This document shows, piece by piece, positions 1-7,518 of a DNA stretch of 31,469 nucleotides. The DNA is from JAJUFS01 sp964599565 (GTDB taxonomy: Bacteria; Pseudomonadota; Gammaproteobacteria; Natronospirales; JAJUFS01): NCBI GenBank assembly GCA_964599565.1, contig CAZRFE010000026.1:1-31469 (forward strand), written 5' to 3'. The position numbers were made by a program, and so were the translations under genes. Under the pieces are notes generated by a model. It saw nothing but the letters and a program-made list of their open reading frames with translations. It was not told the DNA's origin and did no database searches. Each line of letters starts with the position of its first letter. Within the stretch, counting starts at the first letter, position 1.

Positions 1-1145
1 GGCAGCACGCCGAGCTGCGCGATGTAGATGTCCGGGTCGCCGTCGGCGTCGAGATCGCAGAAGGCCGCGCCATAGAAACCGATGCCATCGACTTCCGGTG
101 GCAGTGCGTTGGGCTTCTCCGTGAACTCGCCATCGCCGTCGTTCAGTTGCAGATGGTTGCGGGCACTGGCGTCCTGGTTCCCCAGCTGGCCTTCGAGAAT
201 GTCCGCATCCCCATCGCAATCCGCGTCGGCCACGCCGCCGCCATGCGTGAAGCCGTTGGTGTCGTAAGGCGAGAGTGCGGAAATGCCGGTATCGCGGAAC
301 TTGCCGTCGTCATCGAGGCTGATGACCATGTTCGGTGCACCGGGACATATCGTGCCGTGCTCGTCGCCGCAACCGAGGCCTTCCAGGCCGCCGGGATCGT
401 AGCCGTGCTGTAGCACCACGTAGTCTGTGTCGCCGTCGTCATTGATATCTGCTTCAAAGAGCTGGCGCGGCACGTCTACGGGCAGGCCGTCGGGAAGATA
501 CGTTGCAGTCGCGAGGGTAAACGTGCCGTCGCCATCGGAGAGCCACGCACTTGCCGTATTCGGCATTTCCTTCGTCGCCGAAACCCAGGCTGTTTCCAGC
601 CACAGCATGTCGTCCCTGCCGTCGCCATCGAGATCCGGCGCGAAGCTGCGGTGCCAGCCGTCGGCCAGGTGCGCCGCGGTGTCGGACGCCATCTCGGTGT
701 ACGTCCTCGCAGCGGCCACTGGGCCACGCGTCGGCGCCGCGGGCACCGTGCAGGCCTCGTTCTGCTGCACGTGGACGGTGATCTCGGCTTCGGCTTCCAC
801 GCCGCCGGCGCTGTTCGAGGCGGTCGCCGTGATCGTCGCGGTGCCTGCGAGGTTGCTGGTGACGACGCCATCGGCATCCACGGCGGCGATGTCATCGGCA
901 TCGCTGGACCAGCTCACCGTGTAGTTCGAGACCGCATCACCGTCCGCGTCGGTCACCGCCGTGACAGCGAGCGTGATGCTGTCTTCCCAGCGGTCGAGGT
1001 CGGCCTCGGTGACGGACAGCGTCGCTGCGGCTGGCGCCTTGGTACTGCCGCCACCGCCACCGTCGGAACTGCCGCCCCCGCCCCCGCCGCAGCCGGCAAG
1101 CAACACCACCAGGAGGGAGAGTGAACGAGTCATCTGAGCGCGCAT
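1..1145 (-). CDS. FG-GAP/VCBS-repeat lipoprotein, C-terminus cut by window edge
   Basis: The frame is open from the ATG at 1145 to the left edge, so the 3' end is missing. The ATG is preceded by GGAGG at 5 bases spacing; an in-frame ATG at 1133 is a weaker alternative. Residues 1-19 form a lipoprotein signal peptide with lipobox LAGC (Cys19), followed by two glycine runs that look like a flexible tether. Residues about 40-130 resemble a bacterial Ig-like domain. After that come acidic calcium-binding loops of FG-GAP/VCBS type, such as DLDGDGRDD, DINDDGDTD, DADCDGDAD and DLDADGDPD, which in this family build a beta-propeller. It is inferred to be a surface or periplasmic lipoprotein for adhesion or binding; the ligand is unknown. 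No enzyme motif is visible. Confidence 0.85.
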   Translation of the reverse strand, partial: MRAQMTRSLSLLVVLLAGCGGGGGGSSDGGGGGSTKAPAAATLSVTEADLDRWEDSITLAVTAVTDADGDAVSNYTVSWSSDADDIAAVDADGVVTSNLAGTATITATASNSAGGVEAEAEITVHVQQNEACTVPAAPTRGPVAAARTYTEMASDTAAHLADGWHRSFAPDLDGDGRDDMLWLETAWVSATKEMPNTASAWLSDGDGTFTLATATYLPDGLPVDVPRQLFEADINDDGDTDYVVLQHGYDPGGLEGLGCGDEHGTICPGAPNMVISLDDDGKFRDTGISALSPYDTNGFTHGGGVADADCDGDADILEGQLGNQDASARNHLQLNDGDGEFTEKPNALPPEVDGIGFYGAAFCDLDADGDPDIYIAQLGVL

Positions 1146-1309
1146 GGTCGCCTCCAGAAGTTGAAGCATTCGGAAGCCTCCCGTCGCCGGAACCGCGGAA
1201 AGCCGTTCATTCTTCTTTTAGCGGCAGGCCGAAAAGGTGTGTTTGAAAGCTTGTGAAAGCGTTTGAAGAGTTGTGAGCAGGCGGAAAAATGGGATCGGAG
1301 GAACGGTAA

Positions 1310-2179
1310 TCAATCGGTAACGCGGGTCTCCGAGAACAGCGGCAGGATGAAGGCGTAAAGCTCCTCCGCGGTCACGGCCACGCCCTGGCCGCCGGCCCCG
1401 GCGGCGAGCTGGCGCTGCTCGCCAGAGGGGAAGATGGTGTACATATAGAAAGGTGTCTTGTCGCCGCGTTCGCGCATCGCTTCAACCAGCTTGAGTCCCG
1501 CCAGCGATTCTTCGCCGCGGCCCATGTCCGAAATCACGGCGTCATAACGGCCGTCGTACATGGCGAGCAGCTTCAACGCGTCCTCGGTGCTGGTTACGGC
1601 ATAGACGGCGATGCGCTGAGATTCCAGGAAGCGCCGCTCCTCGAGGTTGTTCTCAGGGTGATCGTCCACCCACAGCACGCGGCCGATCACGTCTGCCGCC
1701 TCGCCAATGGTCAGCCGGTCGCTTTCCGCAGACCACCGCCAGGCGATGGTGGCCGCGACCGGCAATGCGAGGACGAACGCGAACAGGGCCGCGCACAGCC
1801 CGCGGCGTGAGCGTGGCGAAGCGGTGTCCACCTTCTCGTCCGGCGTGGACGACGCGGGCAACCCGAGCTTCTGAGCCAACTCCGGCGCGAGACGATACCC
1901 GCGTCCGTGGAGGGTCTGGATGAGCGGGTCCGTATAGCCTGCGTTCGCGAACAGCTTGCGCGTATCCGAAACCAGCCGCGCCAGTGACCAGTGCGCCACG
2001 ACCGTCGTCGGCCAGAGCTTCTCGAGCAGCACGCGCCGCTCGCCGTGTTCCGGCCACGCCTCGATCAGCAGGCCCAGCAGTTGCACGCTGCGCGCATCCG
2101 CCGCTACCGGCGGTGCGTCATGCACGGTGAGGAGCAGGAGTTCGGTGTCGAGTTCAAAGCGATCGAAGCAATATCTCAT
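1310..2179 (-). CDS. Membrane-anchored winged-helix regulator with C-terminal receiver-like domain
   Basis: This 289-residue protein has three parts. Residues about 1-97 are an OmpR/ToxR-type winged helix ending in the typical TLHGRGYRL wing. Residues about 127-149 are one hydrophobic membrane segment, preceded by the basic stretch SPRSRRG. Residues about 166-285 resemble a response-regulator receiver: acidic pair Asp172-Asp173 in VLWVDDHPENN, candidate phosphoacceptor Asp218 in VISDMGR, and Thr248. The conserved lysine of receivers is not visible near residues 266-272. The frame runs further upstream, but the winged helix begins at the ATG at 2179, which I chose although its ribosome site is weak. 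CadC/ToxR-like proteins place the part after the membrane segment in the periplasm, so a receiver there is odd. Targets are unknown; the downstream lipoprotein gene is a possible one. Confidence 0.8.
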   Translation of the reverse strand: MRYCFDRFELDTELLLLTVHDAPPVAADARSVQLLGLLIEAWPEHGERRVLLEKLWPTTVVAHWSLARLVSDTRKLFANAGYTDPLIQTLHGRGYRLAPELAQKLGLPASSTPDEKVDTASPRSRRGLCAALFAFVLALPVAATIAWRWSAESDRLTIGEAADVIGRVLWVDDHPENNLEERRFLESQRIAVYAVTSTEDALKLLAMYDGRYDAVISDMGRGEESLAGLKLVEAMRERGDKTPFYMYTIFPSGEQRQLAAGAGGQGVAVTAEELYAFILPLFSETRVTD

Positions 2180-2322
2180 TTGCACGTTCTGTTCGGTGGA
2201 TACGGGAATTGTGACGTTCGCCCGGGGAAGGAGCAAACTCTCGTGTACAAGCCACACCGGAATGCTCGACACGGCAGAAATCCCTTCGCAACGGTTTCCC
2301 CGTGCTGCCCACGCAACAACAC

Positions 2323-3060
2323 CTAGCCGGCCCGACGCATCAACACTGCCGCGATGGCGAGCAGCGATCCGCTCACGGCGCCGGACAGCACAAGCGCGAA
2401 AAACACCACTGCCGATCTCAGCAGCATCGATGGCGAAAGGCTGCGGTAGAGGCTTGCATTCCAGAGCAGTACCGCTGCCAGCACGATGGCCTCCCGCTGC
2501 AACACGCCCAGTTTCGCATCGAGCATCATCTGCACGGGCACCAGCAGGAGCAGCAACAGCGAAAGCTGTCCGTAGAGATACAGCAGTGACACGTAGCATT
2601 CCGCGGTGTTGTAGCCTGCACGCCAAAACAGCCGCGACTGGATCCAGGCAACCGGCAGCAGATAGACGAGCGCAAGATAGGCGAGCGACGTGAACACCAG
2701 GTAGAAGGACCGCGCAGCGTGCTCATCGGTCCGCATCGAATCCGGGCGCAGATCGAGGCCTGATGCGAGCACCGCGAGGATGTACAGCGTCGTCAGGATG
2801 AACGCGTACTTGAGCGGATTGATCCAGCGCGAACGGTCGCCGCGAAAGTAGGCGCGGCACGTGGCGCCGGGATGCCACGCAAGTGCGCGCACGGTACGCA
2901 GCCAGTTCGTGTCCCAGTCCGCTACCTGTGCAGCGACGTCGCGCAGCACGCCGCCGACGACGAGCCGCGCGGGACGGCGTTCACCGCAGCTGCCGCAGAA
3001 CGCACGCTGCATCGCACTTCCGCAGGCAGGACAGGTTTCCTCGATCACACCGGGCTCCAT
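2323..3060 (-). CDS. Zinc-ribbon integral membrane protein, DUF3667-like
   Basis: This 245-residue protein begins with a short zinc ribbon, with Cys10, Cys13, Cys22 and Cys25 as two CxxC pairs. A region rich in Arg, Trp and Tyr follows (including the RAYFRGDRSRWINPLKY stretch). The rest contains about four to five hydrophobic segments. The N-terminal ribbon with the downstream fingerprint resembles DUF3667 membrane proteins, whose function is unknown. The ATG lies 6 bases after the stop of the HisN-like gene and its ribosome site (GGGAG) lies inside the end of that gene, so the two are probably cotranscribed. No catalytic motif is visible. Confidence 0.75.
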   Translation of the reverse strand: MEPGVIEETCPACGSAMQRAFCGSCGERRPARLVVGGVLRDVAAQVADWDTNWLRTVRALAWHPGATCRAYFRGDRSRWINPLKYAFILTTLYILAVLASGLDLRPDSMRTDEHAARSFYLVFTSLAYLALVYLLPVAWIQSRLFWRAGYNTAECYVSLLYLYGQLSLLLLLLVPVQMMLDAKLGVLQREAIVLAAVLLWNASLYRSLSPSMLLRSAVVFFALVLSGAVSGSLLAIAAVLMRRAG

Positions 3061-3066
3061 CGCCGC

Positions 3067-3843
3067 TCACTCCCGCCAGTCGAGCCGCGCACGCAGCGTC
3101 TCGTGCAGATGTCCGTTCGTTGCCAGCACGCTGCGCATGCCGTCATGCACGCGCTGACCGGCGAGCGTCGTGCATCGTCCGCCGGCTTCTTCCACGATCA
3201 GGCTCAGCGCGGCGACATCCAGGATGTTGAGATCGGATTCAATCACGACATCCAGCGCGCCGCGCGCAAGCAGATGGTAGTGACAGAAATCTCCGTAGCC
3301 GCGGATGCGGTTCACGTCCGTCAGCAGCTTTCCGTACCGCATCCACGCTTCGCTGTTCCGCGCGAGGCTCGCGATGTTGCCGGAAGAAAGGCTGACGGAA
3401 GGAACATCGGCGATGCGGCTCACCTGGATGCGTTCACCGTTCAGGAATGCACCGTCTCCGCGTGTCGCCCATGCTTCCTCGCCGAACACCGGCGCGGACG
3501 ACACACCCACAATCACCTCGTCATGATGCATGAGCGCGATCTGCGTGGAGAAGAACGGCTGGCGCTTCACGAAACTCTTCGTGCCATCGATGGGATCGAT
3601 GAGCCAGCGATACTCCGCCGCAGCATCGCCGCTGCGCCCGAACTCTTCGCCGAAAAAGGCGTGATCCGGAAACGCTTCAAGGAGAATGCCGTGAATTGCC
3701 TTTTCCGCTTCGCGATCCGCAACCGTCACCGGCGAATCATCCGCCTTCAGGTCCAGCGGCAGATCGCGCCCGTAGTAATGATGGATGACATCTGCGGCTG
3801 CAGCGGCGGCCTTGCGCGCGATTTCAAGATAGTGTTCGTGCAT
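3067..3843 (-). CDS. hisN: Inositol-monophosphatase family phosphatase, probable histidinol-phosphatase
   Basis: This 258-residue protein has the metal-binding signatures of the IMPase fold: Glu66/Glu67 in FFGEEFG, the DPIDGT motif (Asp83 and Asp86) and Asp209 in NILDVAALSLIVEEAGG. The family hydrolyses small phosphate monoesters with Mg2+. The form of the third motif and the overall length resemble HisN-type histidinol phosphatases more than SuhB, but the substrate cannot be settled from sequence. The start has a strong ribosome site (GGGGAGGAG). The gene is divergent from the cobalamin riboswitch and leads a pair with the DUF3667-like gene. No other histidine biosynthesis gene is in the window. 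Confidence 0.85.
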   Translation of the reverse strand: MHEHYLEIARKAAAAAADVIHHYYGRDLPLDLKADDSPVTVADREAEKAIHGILLEAFPDHAFFGEEFGRSGDAAAEYRWLIDPIDGTKSFVKRQPFFSTQIALMHHDEVIVGVSSAPVFGEEAWATRGDGAFLNGERIQVSRIADVPSVSLSSGNIASLARNSEAWMRYGKLLTDVNRIRGYGDFCHYHLLARGALDVVIESDLNILDVAALSLIVEEAGGRCTTLAGQRVHDGMRSVLATNGHLHETLRARLDWRE

Positions 3844-3870
3844 CGCTCCTCCCCTTGCCAGCTTAGCAGC

Positions 3871-3899
3871 TTGACTTCACTCCGGCCCGCTCACAGAAT
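3871..3899 (+). promoter_or_regulatory. Predicted sigma-70 promoter for the riboswitch-btuB transcript
   Basis: TTGACT at 3871-3876 and CAGAAT at 3894-3899 are separated by 17 bases. The predicted transcript start, about 6-8 bases later, falls just before the first conserved element of the cobalamin aptamer. This spacing supports the call, although the -10 element is only a fair match. Confidence 0.5.
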
Positions 3900-3907
3900 C
3901 GCGCTCG

Positions 3908-4096
3908 CACCAGGTGCCTTCCCCAACGGGAAGGTGTATCGGGAAGCCGGTGAGTCGCAAGACAATTCCGGCACTGCCCCCGCAACGGTAAACAGGTCGC
4001 GCTTCGTCTGCGTACCACTGAACGTCAGGTTCGGGAAGGTGACGAAGCCGGCGGCAACGCCGCCAGCCTGCAAGTCCGGAGACCGGCCTCGTGCAA
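3908..4096 (+). ncRNA. Cobalamin (B12/AdoCbl) riboswitch aptamer
   Basis: The region carries the ordered landmarks of the cobalamin aptamer. GGTGCC starts at 3913, followed by a small hairpin with arms CCTTCCC and GGGAAGG. GGGAAGCCGGTGAGTCGC lies around 3941-3958, then CACTGCCCCCGCAACGG at about 3974-3990, and the B12 box AGCCTGCAAGTCCGGAGAC around 4064-4082. It lies in the 5' leader of btuB, where this class usually lowers expression when adenosylcobalamin is plentiful. The outer boundaries are approximate. Confidence 0.95.
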
Positions 4097-4110
4097 TGAC
4101 TGTTGACGCA

Positions 4111-4217
4111 GCGGAGGGCTGTGTACAGGTTGCGCAGCCCGCCTGTCTTCCTGTGTCTCTCTCCGCGCTCGACGCAATCCATCGCTTTCGTGCCTGCGGG
4201 CGTGCGGCACGGGGAGA
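4111..4217 (+). promoter_or_regulatory. Probable riboswitch expression platform (hairpin plus anti-Shine-Dalgarno)
   Basis: Between the B12 box and the btuB start there is a hairpin with arms GGGCTG (4116-4121) and CAGCCC (4135-4140), without a T-run. TCTCTCC at 4158-4164 can pair over seven bases, one of them G-U, with the btuB ribosome site GGGGAGA at 4211-4217. This fits translational control by hiding the ribosome site rather than transcription termination. It is read by eye and was not folded. Confidence 0.4.
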
Positions 4218-4222
4218 CCAGC

Positions 4223-6034
4223 ATGAAGACCACCTGCAATGTGCTTGCAGTCGCCGTCCTCGCGACGATCATGAATCCGCTTTCGGCCGCCGAGTCGACA
4301 CCGCTTGAACGCGTCACCGTCACCGCGACGCGTACCGAAACATCACTTGCCGACCTGCCCGTTCCCATCATCGTCATCGATCGCGCGACCATCGAACGCA
4401 ATGCGGGTGCGAGCCTGCCGGACCTGCTGCGTCTTGCATCAGGCATCGAGATCGCGCAGTCCGGCGGGCCAGGCCAGCTCGCCACCGTGTTCCTGCGCGG
4501 CACCGAGAGCGATCACGTGCTGGTGCTCATCGATGGCGTCGAACTCAGTCCCGGCACCATCGGCACGCTGCAGATGCAGAACATCGATCCCGCGATCATC
4601 GAGCGGATCGAGATCGTCAAGGGCGCGCGCTCCGCGCTGTACGGCTCCGAGGCCATCGGCGGCGTGATCAACATCATCACGCGCCGCGACGCCGAGCGTC
4701 TGCGCGCGTACGCAAGCGCCGGCAGCTTCAAGACCCATGAACTCGGCGCCGGTGCGAGCGCCGGAACGGACTCCACCGCTTTCGACGTCGACGTTTCGCA
4801 CCGCGCGAGCGATGGCATCGCACCGCTCGAATCGAGCGACGTGAAACGCGGCTACGACAATACGAGCGCGAACCTTCGCCTGCGCACGGATCTCGGTGCG
4901 GTCGGCGTCACGCTGCGCCACTACCGCAGTGAAGGCACGACCGAGTACCTGGAATCCGTGTTCGACGAAGCAACGTTTGAATCCACGTTGCAGCCGGCGA
5001 GCCAGGATTTCGAGAACACCATCAGCGAAGTGAAGTTCGACTGGCGCGCAGGCCCATGGCATTCGCAGTTGAGCATCAGCGACGCCGAGGACCTGCTCGC
5101 GCAGAACGGTGCGCCGACCTTCAGCGATACCGATCGCCGCGTGCTCGACTGGCAGAACGATTTCAGCGCGGGCTCGCACCTGCTGACGGCGGGACTCTAT
5201 GCGGAAAATGAAGACGTGATCGCGGAGAATTTCGGGCGAACGGAAGCGGACACCGACACGCGCGCGCTTTACCTGCAGGACCAATGGCAGCACGATGCAT
5301 TCAACCTCGTGCTTGCCGCGCGCGGCACCGACCACGAACGTTTCGGCAACGAGCTGAGCTGGAACATCGATGCGGGCTGGCAGCTTGCGAAGGCCTGGAA
5401 CCTGCGCGTCAATGCGGGCCGTGCGTTCCGCGCACCGAACGCCACATTCCTGTTCGGTCCGTTCGGCGCCAACCCCGACCTCGAACCGGAAATTTCCCTG
5501 CAGAGCGAGATCGCGCTTGCCTGGCAGATCGATGCCGCGCAACAGATCACGCTCGCCGCGTTCGACAACCGCATCGATGACATGATCGATTTCGATCCCG
5601 CCATGTTCGTGTACGACAACATCGACAAGGTGCGCATCCGCGGCGTGGAGCTTTCGCATGCCTGGCAGGCGGAGGACTGGCGCGGACACGCCGACATCAC
5701 GCTGCAGAAGCCGGAAGACGAAACAACCGGCGAACCGTTGCTTCGGCGTGCCGAGCGGCGCATCACCTTCGGCGCGCAGCGGCGCGCCGGCAGCGTCGAC
5801 GTCGGTTTCGACGTCATCGCGAGCGGTGAACGCCCGGACATCGACATCGACACCTTTCAGCCCGTCACGTCACCCGGTTATGTCGTGTTCAACCTGACCG
5901 CGAACTGGCTCATCAATGCGCAGTGGTCGCTCGCGGCGCGCGTCGAGAACGCGCTCGACACGGAATACCAGACGGCTGACGGTTACAACACCGCGGAGCG
6001 CGGCGTTTTTGTTACCCTGCGCTACGGTCAGTGA
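4223..6034 (+). CDS. btuB: TonB-dependent vitamin B12 outer-membrane receptor BtuB
   Basis: This 603-residue protein starts at the ATG at 4223, which has the ribosome site GGGGAGA 5 bases upstream and opens a signal peptide (cleavage probably after residues SAA). An earlier in-frame ATG at 4103 lies just after the riboswitch and would remove the signal peptide from the N-terminus. Near the mature N-terminus is a TonB-box-like ERVTVTATR, followed by a plug domain with LRGTESDHVLVLIDGVEL, IERIEIVKGARSALYGSEAIGGVINIIT, and a C-terminal barrel ending in FVTLRYGQ. The cobalamin riboswitch in its leader and the adenosyltransferase 16 bases downstream identify the cargo as a corrinoid. The TonB of this window (25324-26268) may or may not be its energiser. 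Confidence 0.93.
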   Translation: MKTTCNVLAVAVLATIMNPLSAAESTPLERVTVTATRTETSLADLPVPIIVIDRATIERNAGASLPDLLRLASGIEIAQSGGPGQLATVFLRGTESDHVLVLIDGVELSPGTIGTLQMQNIDPAIIERIEIVKGARSALYGSEAIGGVINIITRRDAERLRAYASAGSFKTHELGAGASAGTDSTAFDVDVSHRASDGIAPLESSDVKRGYDNTSANLRLRTDLGAVGVTLRHYRSEGTTEYLESVFDEATFESTLQPASQDFENTISEVKFDWRAGPWHSQLSISDAEDLLAQNGAPTFSDTDRRVLDWQNDFSAGSHLLTAGLYAENEDVIAENFGRTEADTDTRALYLQDQWQHDAFNLVLAARGTDHERFGNELSWNIDAGWQLAKAWNLRVNAGRAFRAPNATFLFGPFGANPDLEPEISLQSEIALAWQIDAAQQITLAAFDNRIDDMIDFDPAMFVYDNIDKVRIRGVELSHAWQAEDWRGHADITLQKPEDETTGEPLLRRAERRITFGAQRRAGSVDVGFDVIASGERPDIDIDTFQPVTSPGYVVFNLTANWLINAQWSLAARVENALDTEYQTADGYNTAERGVFVTLRYGQ

Positions 6035-6050
6035 CGCGAGGAAGCATGCC

Positions 6051-6617
6051 ATGGGCAACCGCCTGAGCAAGATTTACACCCGCACAGGCGACGCGGGCAC
6101 AACCGGGCTTGGCGACGGCACGCGCGTACCGAAGGACGATGCGCGCGTCGAAGCCTACGGCACGGTTGACGAACTGAATTCCGTCATCGGCATGGTGCTT
6201 GCCGAGGACATGCCCGAACCGGTTCGCGGCGTTCTCGGCGATGTGCAGCACGAACTGTTCGATCTCGGCAGCGAGCTGTGCATGCCGGGATACGCGGCAA
6301 TCAGTGCCGCGCACGTGACGCGCCTTGAACACGCGCTCGATGCGCTGAATGCGAACCTGCCCGCGCTGAAGGAATTCATCCTGCCCGGCGGCGGCCGTGC
6401 GGCCGGTGCGTGCCATCTTGCACGCACCGTCTGTCGCCGCGCGGAGCGCCGCGTATATACGCTTGGCCAGCAATCGGACGTCAGCACGGAATCGCTGAAG
6501 TACCTGAACCGGCTGTCGGACCTGTTGTTCGTGATCGCGCGCGTGCTGGCACGCCATGAGAACGGCACGGAAGTGCTGTGGCGAAGTCCGCGGATGCGGA
6601 AGGAAAGTGACGCGTAA
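6051..6617 (+). CDS. PduO-type ATP:cob(I)alamin adenosyltransferase
   Basis: This 188-residue cytoplasmic enzyme transfers the adenosyl group of ATP to cob(I)alamin, giving the coenzyme form. Family marks are the N-terminal KIYTRTGDAGTTGLGDG ATP-binding stretch (residues 7-23), RVEAYGTVDELNS (32-44), and the helix with FILPGGG, the CHLARTVCRRAERR segment and YLNRLSD. The length is normal for the family. The ATG at 6051 has ribosome site GAGGAAG; the frame continues upstream over the btuB end but that part is a shadow. It follows btuB closely, so it is probably on the same riboswitch-controlled transcript, pairing uptake with cofactor activation. Its stop is 4 bases from the stop of the convergent btuF. 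Confidence 0.92.
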   Translation: MGNRLSKIYTRTGDAGTTGLGDGTRVPKDDARVEAYGTVDELNSVIGMVLAEDMPEPVRGVLGDVQHELFDLGSELCMPGYAAISAAHVTRLEHALDALNANLPALKEFILPGGGRAAGACHLARTVCRRAERRVYTLGQQSDVSTESLKYLNRLSDLLFVIARVLARHENGTEVLWRSPRMRKESDA

Positions 6618-6621
6618 GCCG

Positions 6622-7518
6622 TCAGTCGTCGCCGGCTGCAATATTCATCCGCGCCGTCGCGAGCGTCGCACACAGCTCCTCTCCGCCATCGAGTATTCCC
6701 GCCGTTGGCCGCGCGATGCGTTCAGCGTCGATGGCGAACAGGTTGTCCGTCCGTGTTGCCGCAAGACCTTCCCAGCGGCGCCACATCGACAGTTCCTCCG
6801 CGCTGCCCGCGTACTGTCCGGCGACGATGACCTGCGGGTTGCGCGCGATGACTGCTTCACGGCTGACGGCATGCGCGCGTGAATCCAGGTCGAGGAAGAT
6901 GTTCTCGCCGCCGCAGATCGCGATCAGCTCGCTGATGGTGTGTCCCGCGCCGATGGTGAACAGCGGCTGCGCGGAAACCTGGTAGAAGACGCGGATGCGC
7001 GCGGCGTTCGCGTGCTGCCGGCGCAGCGCCGCAAGCCTGGTCTCGAACGCCGTGGATTTCGCTGCGGCGGCGTCTTCGTTCCCCGTCATGCGTCCCAGCC
7101 ATTCCAGGTGACGCGGAATGCTTTCGAGATCGCGCGGCGTGAGCACCGCGACCTGCACGCCCAGCGCGCGCAGGCGTTCGATGATGTTGACAGGCGTGCC
7201 GCCTCCCCAGGCGAGCGCGACATCCGGCTCGAGGGCGACAACACGCTCGATGTCGATCCGGAAACTGTCGCCGATGCGTGGCACCGCACGCGCTGCCGGC
7301 GGATGATCGCTCCACTCGACGGTGCCGACGAGACGATCGCCGGCATCGATATCGAACATCATCTCCGCGAGATGCGGTGCGAGTGCGACGACGCGCTCCG
7401 CGGGCGCTGTGAAGCGCAACAGCGCGCCATCATCGTCTTCGAGAACGAACCCGTCCGCGTGCGCGGTGAAGGCAACGACAAGCAGCGCAAGCGCGCCGGC
7501 ACGCCATGATCGCATCAC
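6622..7518 (-). CDS. btuF: Periplasmic cobalamin-binding protein BtuF
   Basis: This 298-residue protein has a signal peptide (residues 1-21, ending AHA) and the two-lobe fold of the BtuF/helical-backbone metal-receptor family. Visible marks are ERVVALAPHLAEMMFDI, VGTVEWSDHPPAARAVPRIGD, the ALEPDVALAW segment, and near the C-terminal lobe TIGAGHTISELIAICGGENIF and NPQVIVAG. In the family it hands B12 to the BtuCD transporter; no btuC or btuD is in the window. The ATG overlaps the ampE stop in ATGA; an ATG directly following is an equal alternative. It is thus in an ampD-ampE operon instead of behind the riboswitch. Confidence 0.88.
   Translation of the reverse strand: MMRSWRAGALALLVVAFTAHADGFVLEDDDGALLRFTAPAERVVALAPHLAEMMFDIDAGDRLVGTVEWSDHPPAARAVPRIGDSFRIDIERVVALEPDVALAWGGGTPVNIIERLRALGVQVAVLTPRDLESIPRHLEWLGRMTGNEDAAAAKSTAFETRLAALRRQHANAARIRVFYQVSAQPLFTIGAGHTISELIAICGGENIFLDLDSRAHAVSREAVIARNPQVIVAGQYAGSAEELSMWRRWEGLAATRTDNLFAIDAERIARPTAGILDGGEELCATLATARMNIAAGDD

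Noticed and set aside
2180..2322. Sigma-70 promoter TTGCTC/CACAAT before the winged-helix regulator
   Set aside because: The spacing is 17 bases but both boxes match poorly, so I do not list it as a feature.
2872..4308. Plus-strand frame across hisN, the riboswitch and the btuB start
   Set aside because: It crosses a structured regulatory RNA and three annotated regions; it has no domain.
4439..5689. Minus-strand frame opposite btuB
   Set aside because: It is a shadow of the BtuB reading frame, with no recognisable motif and no ribosome site I can support.
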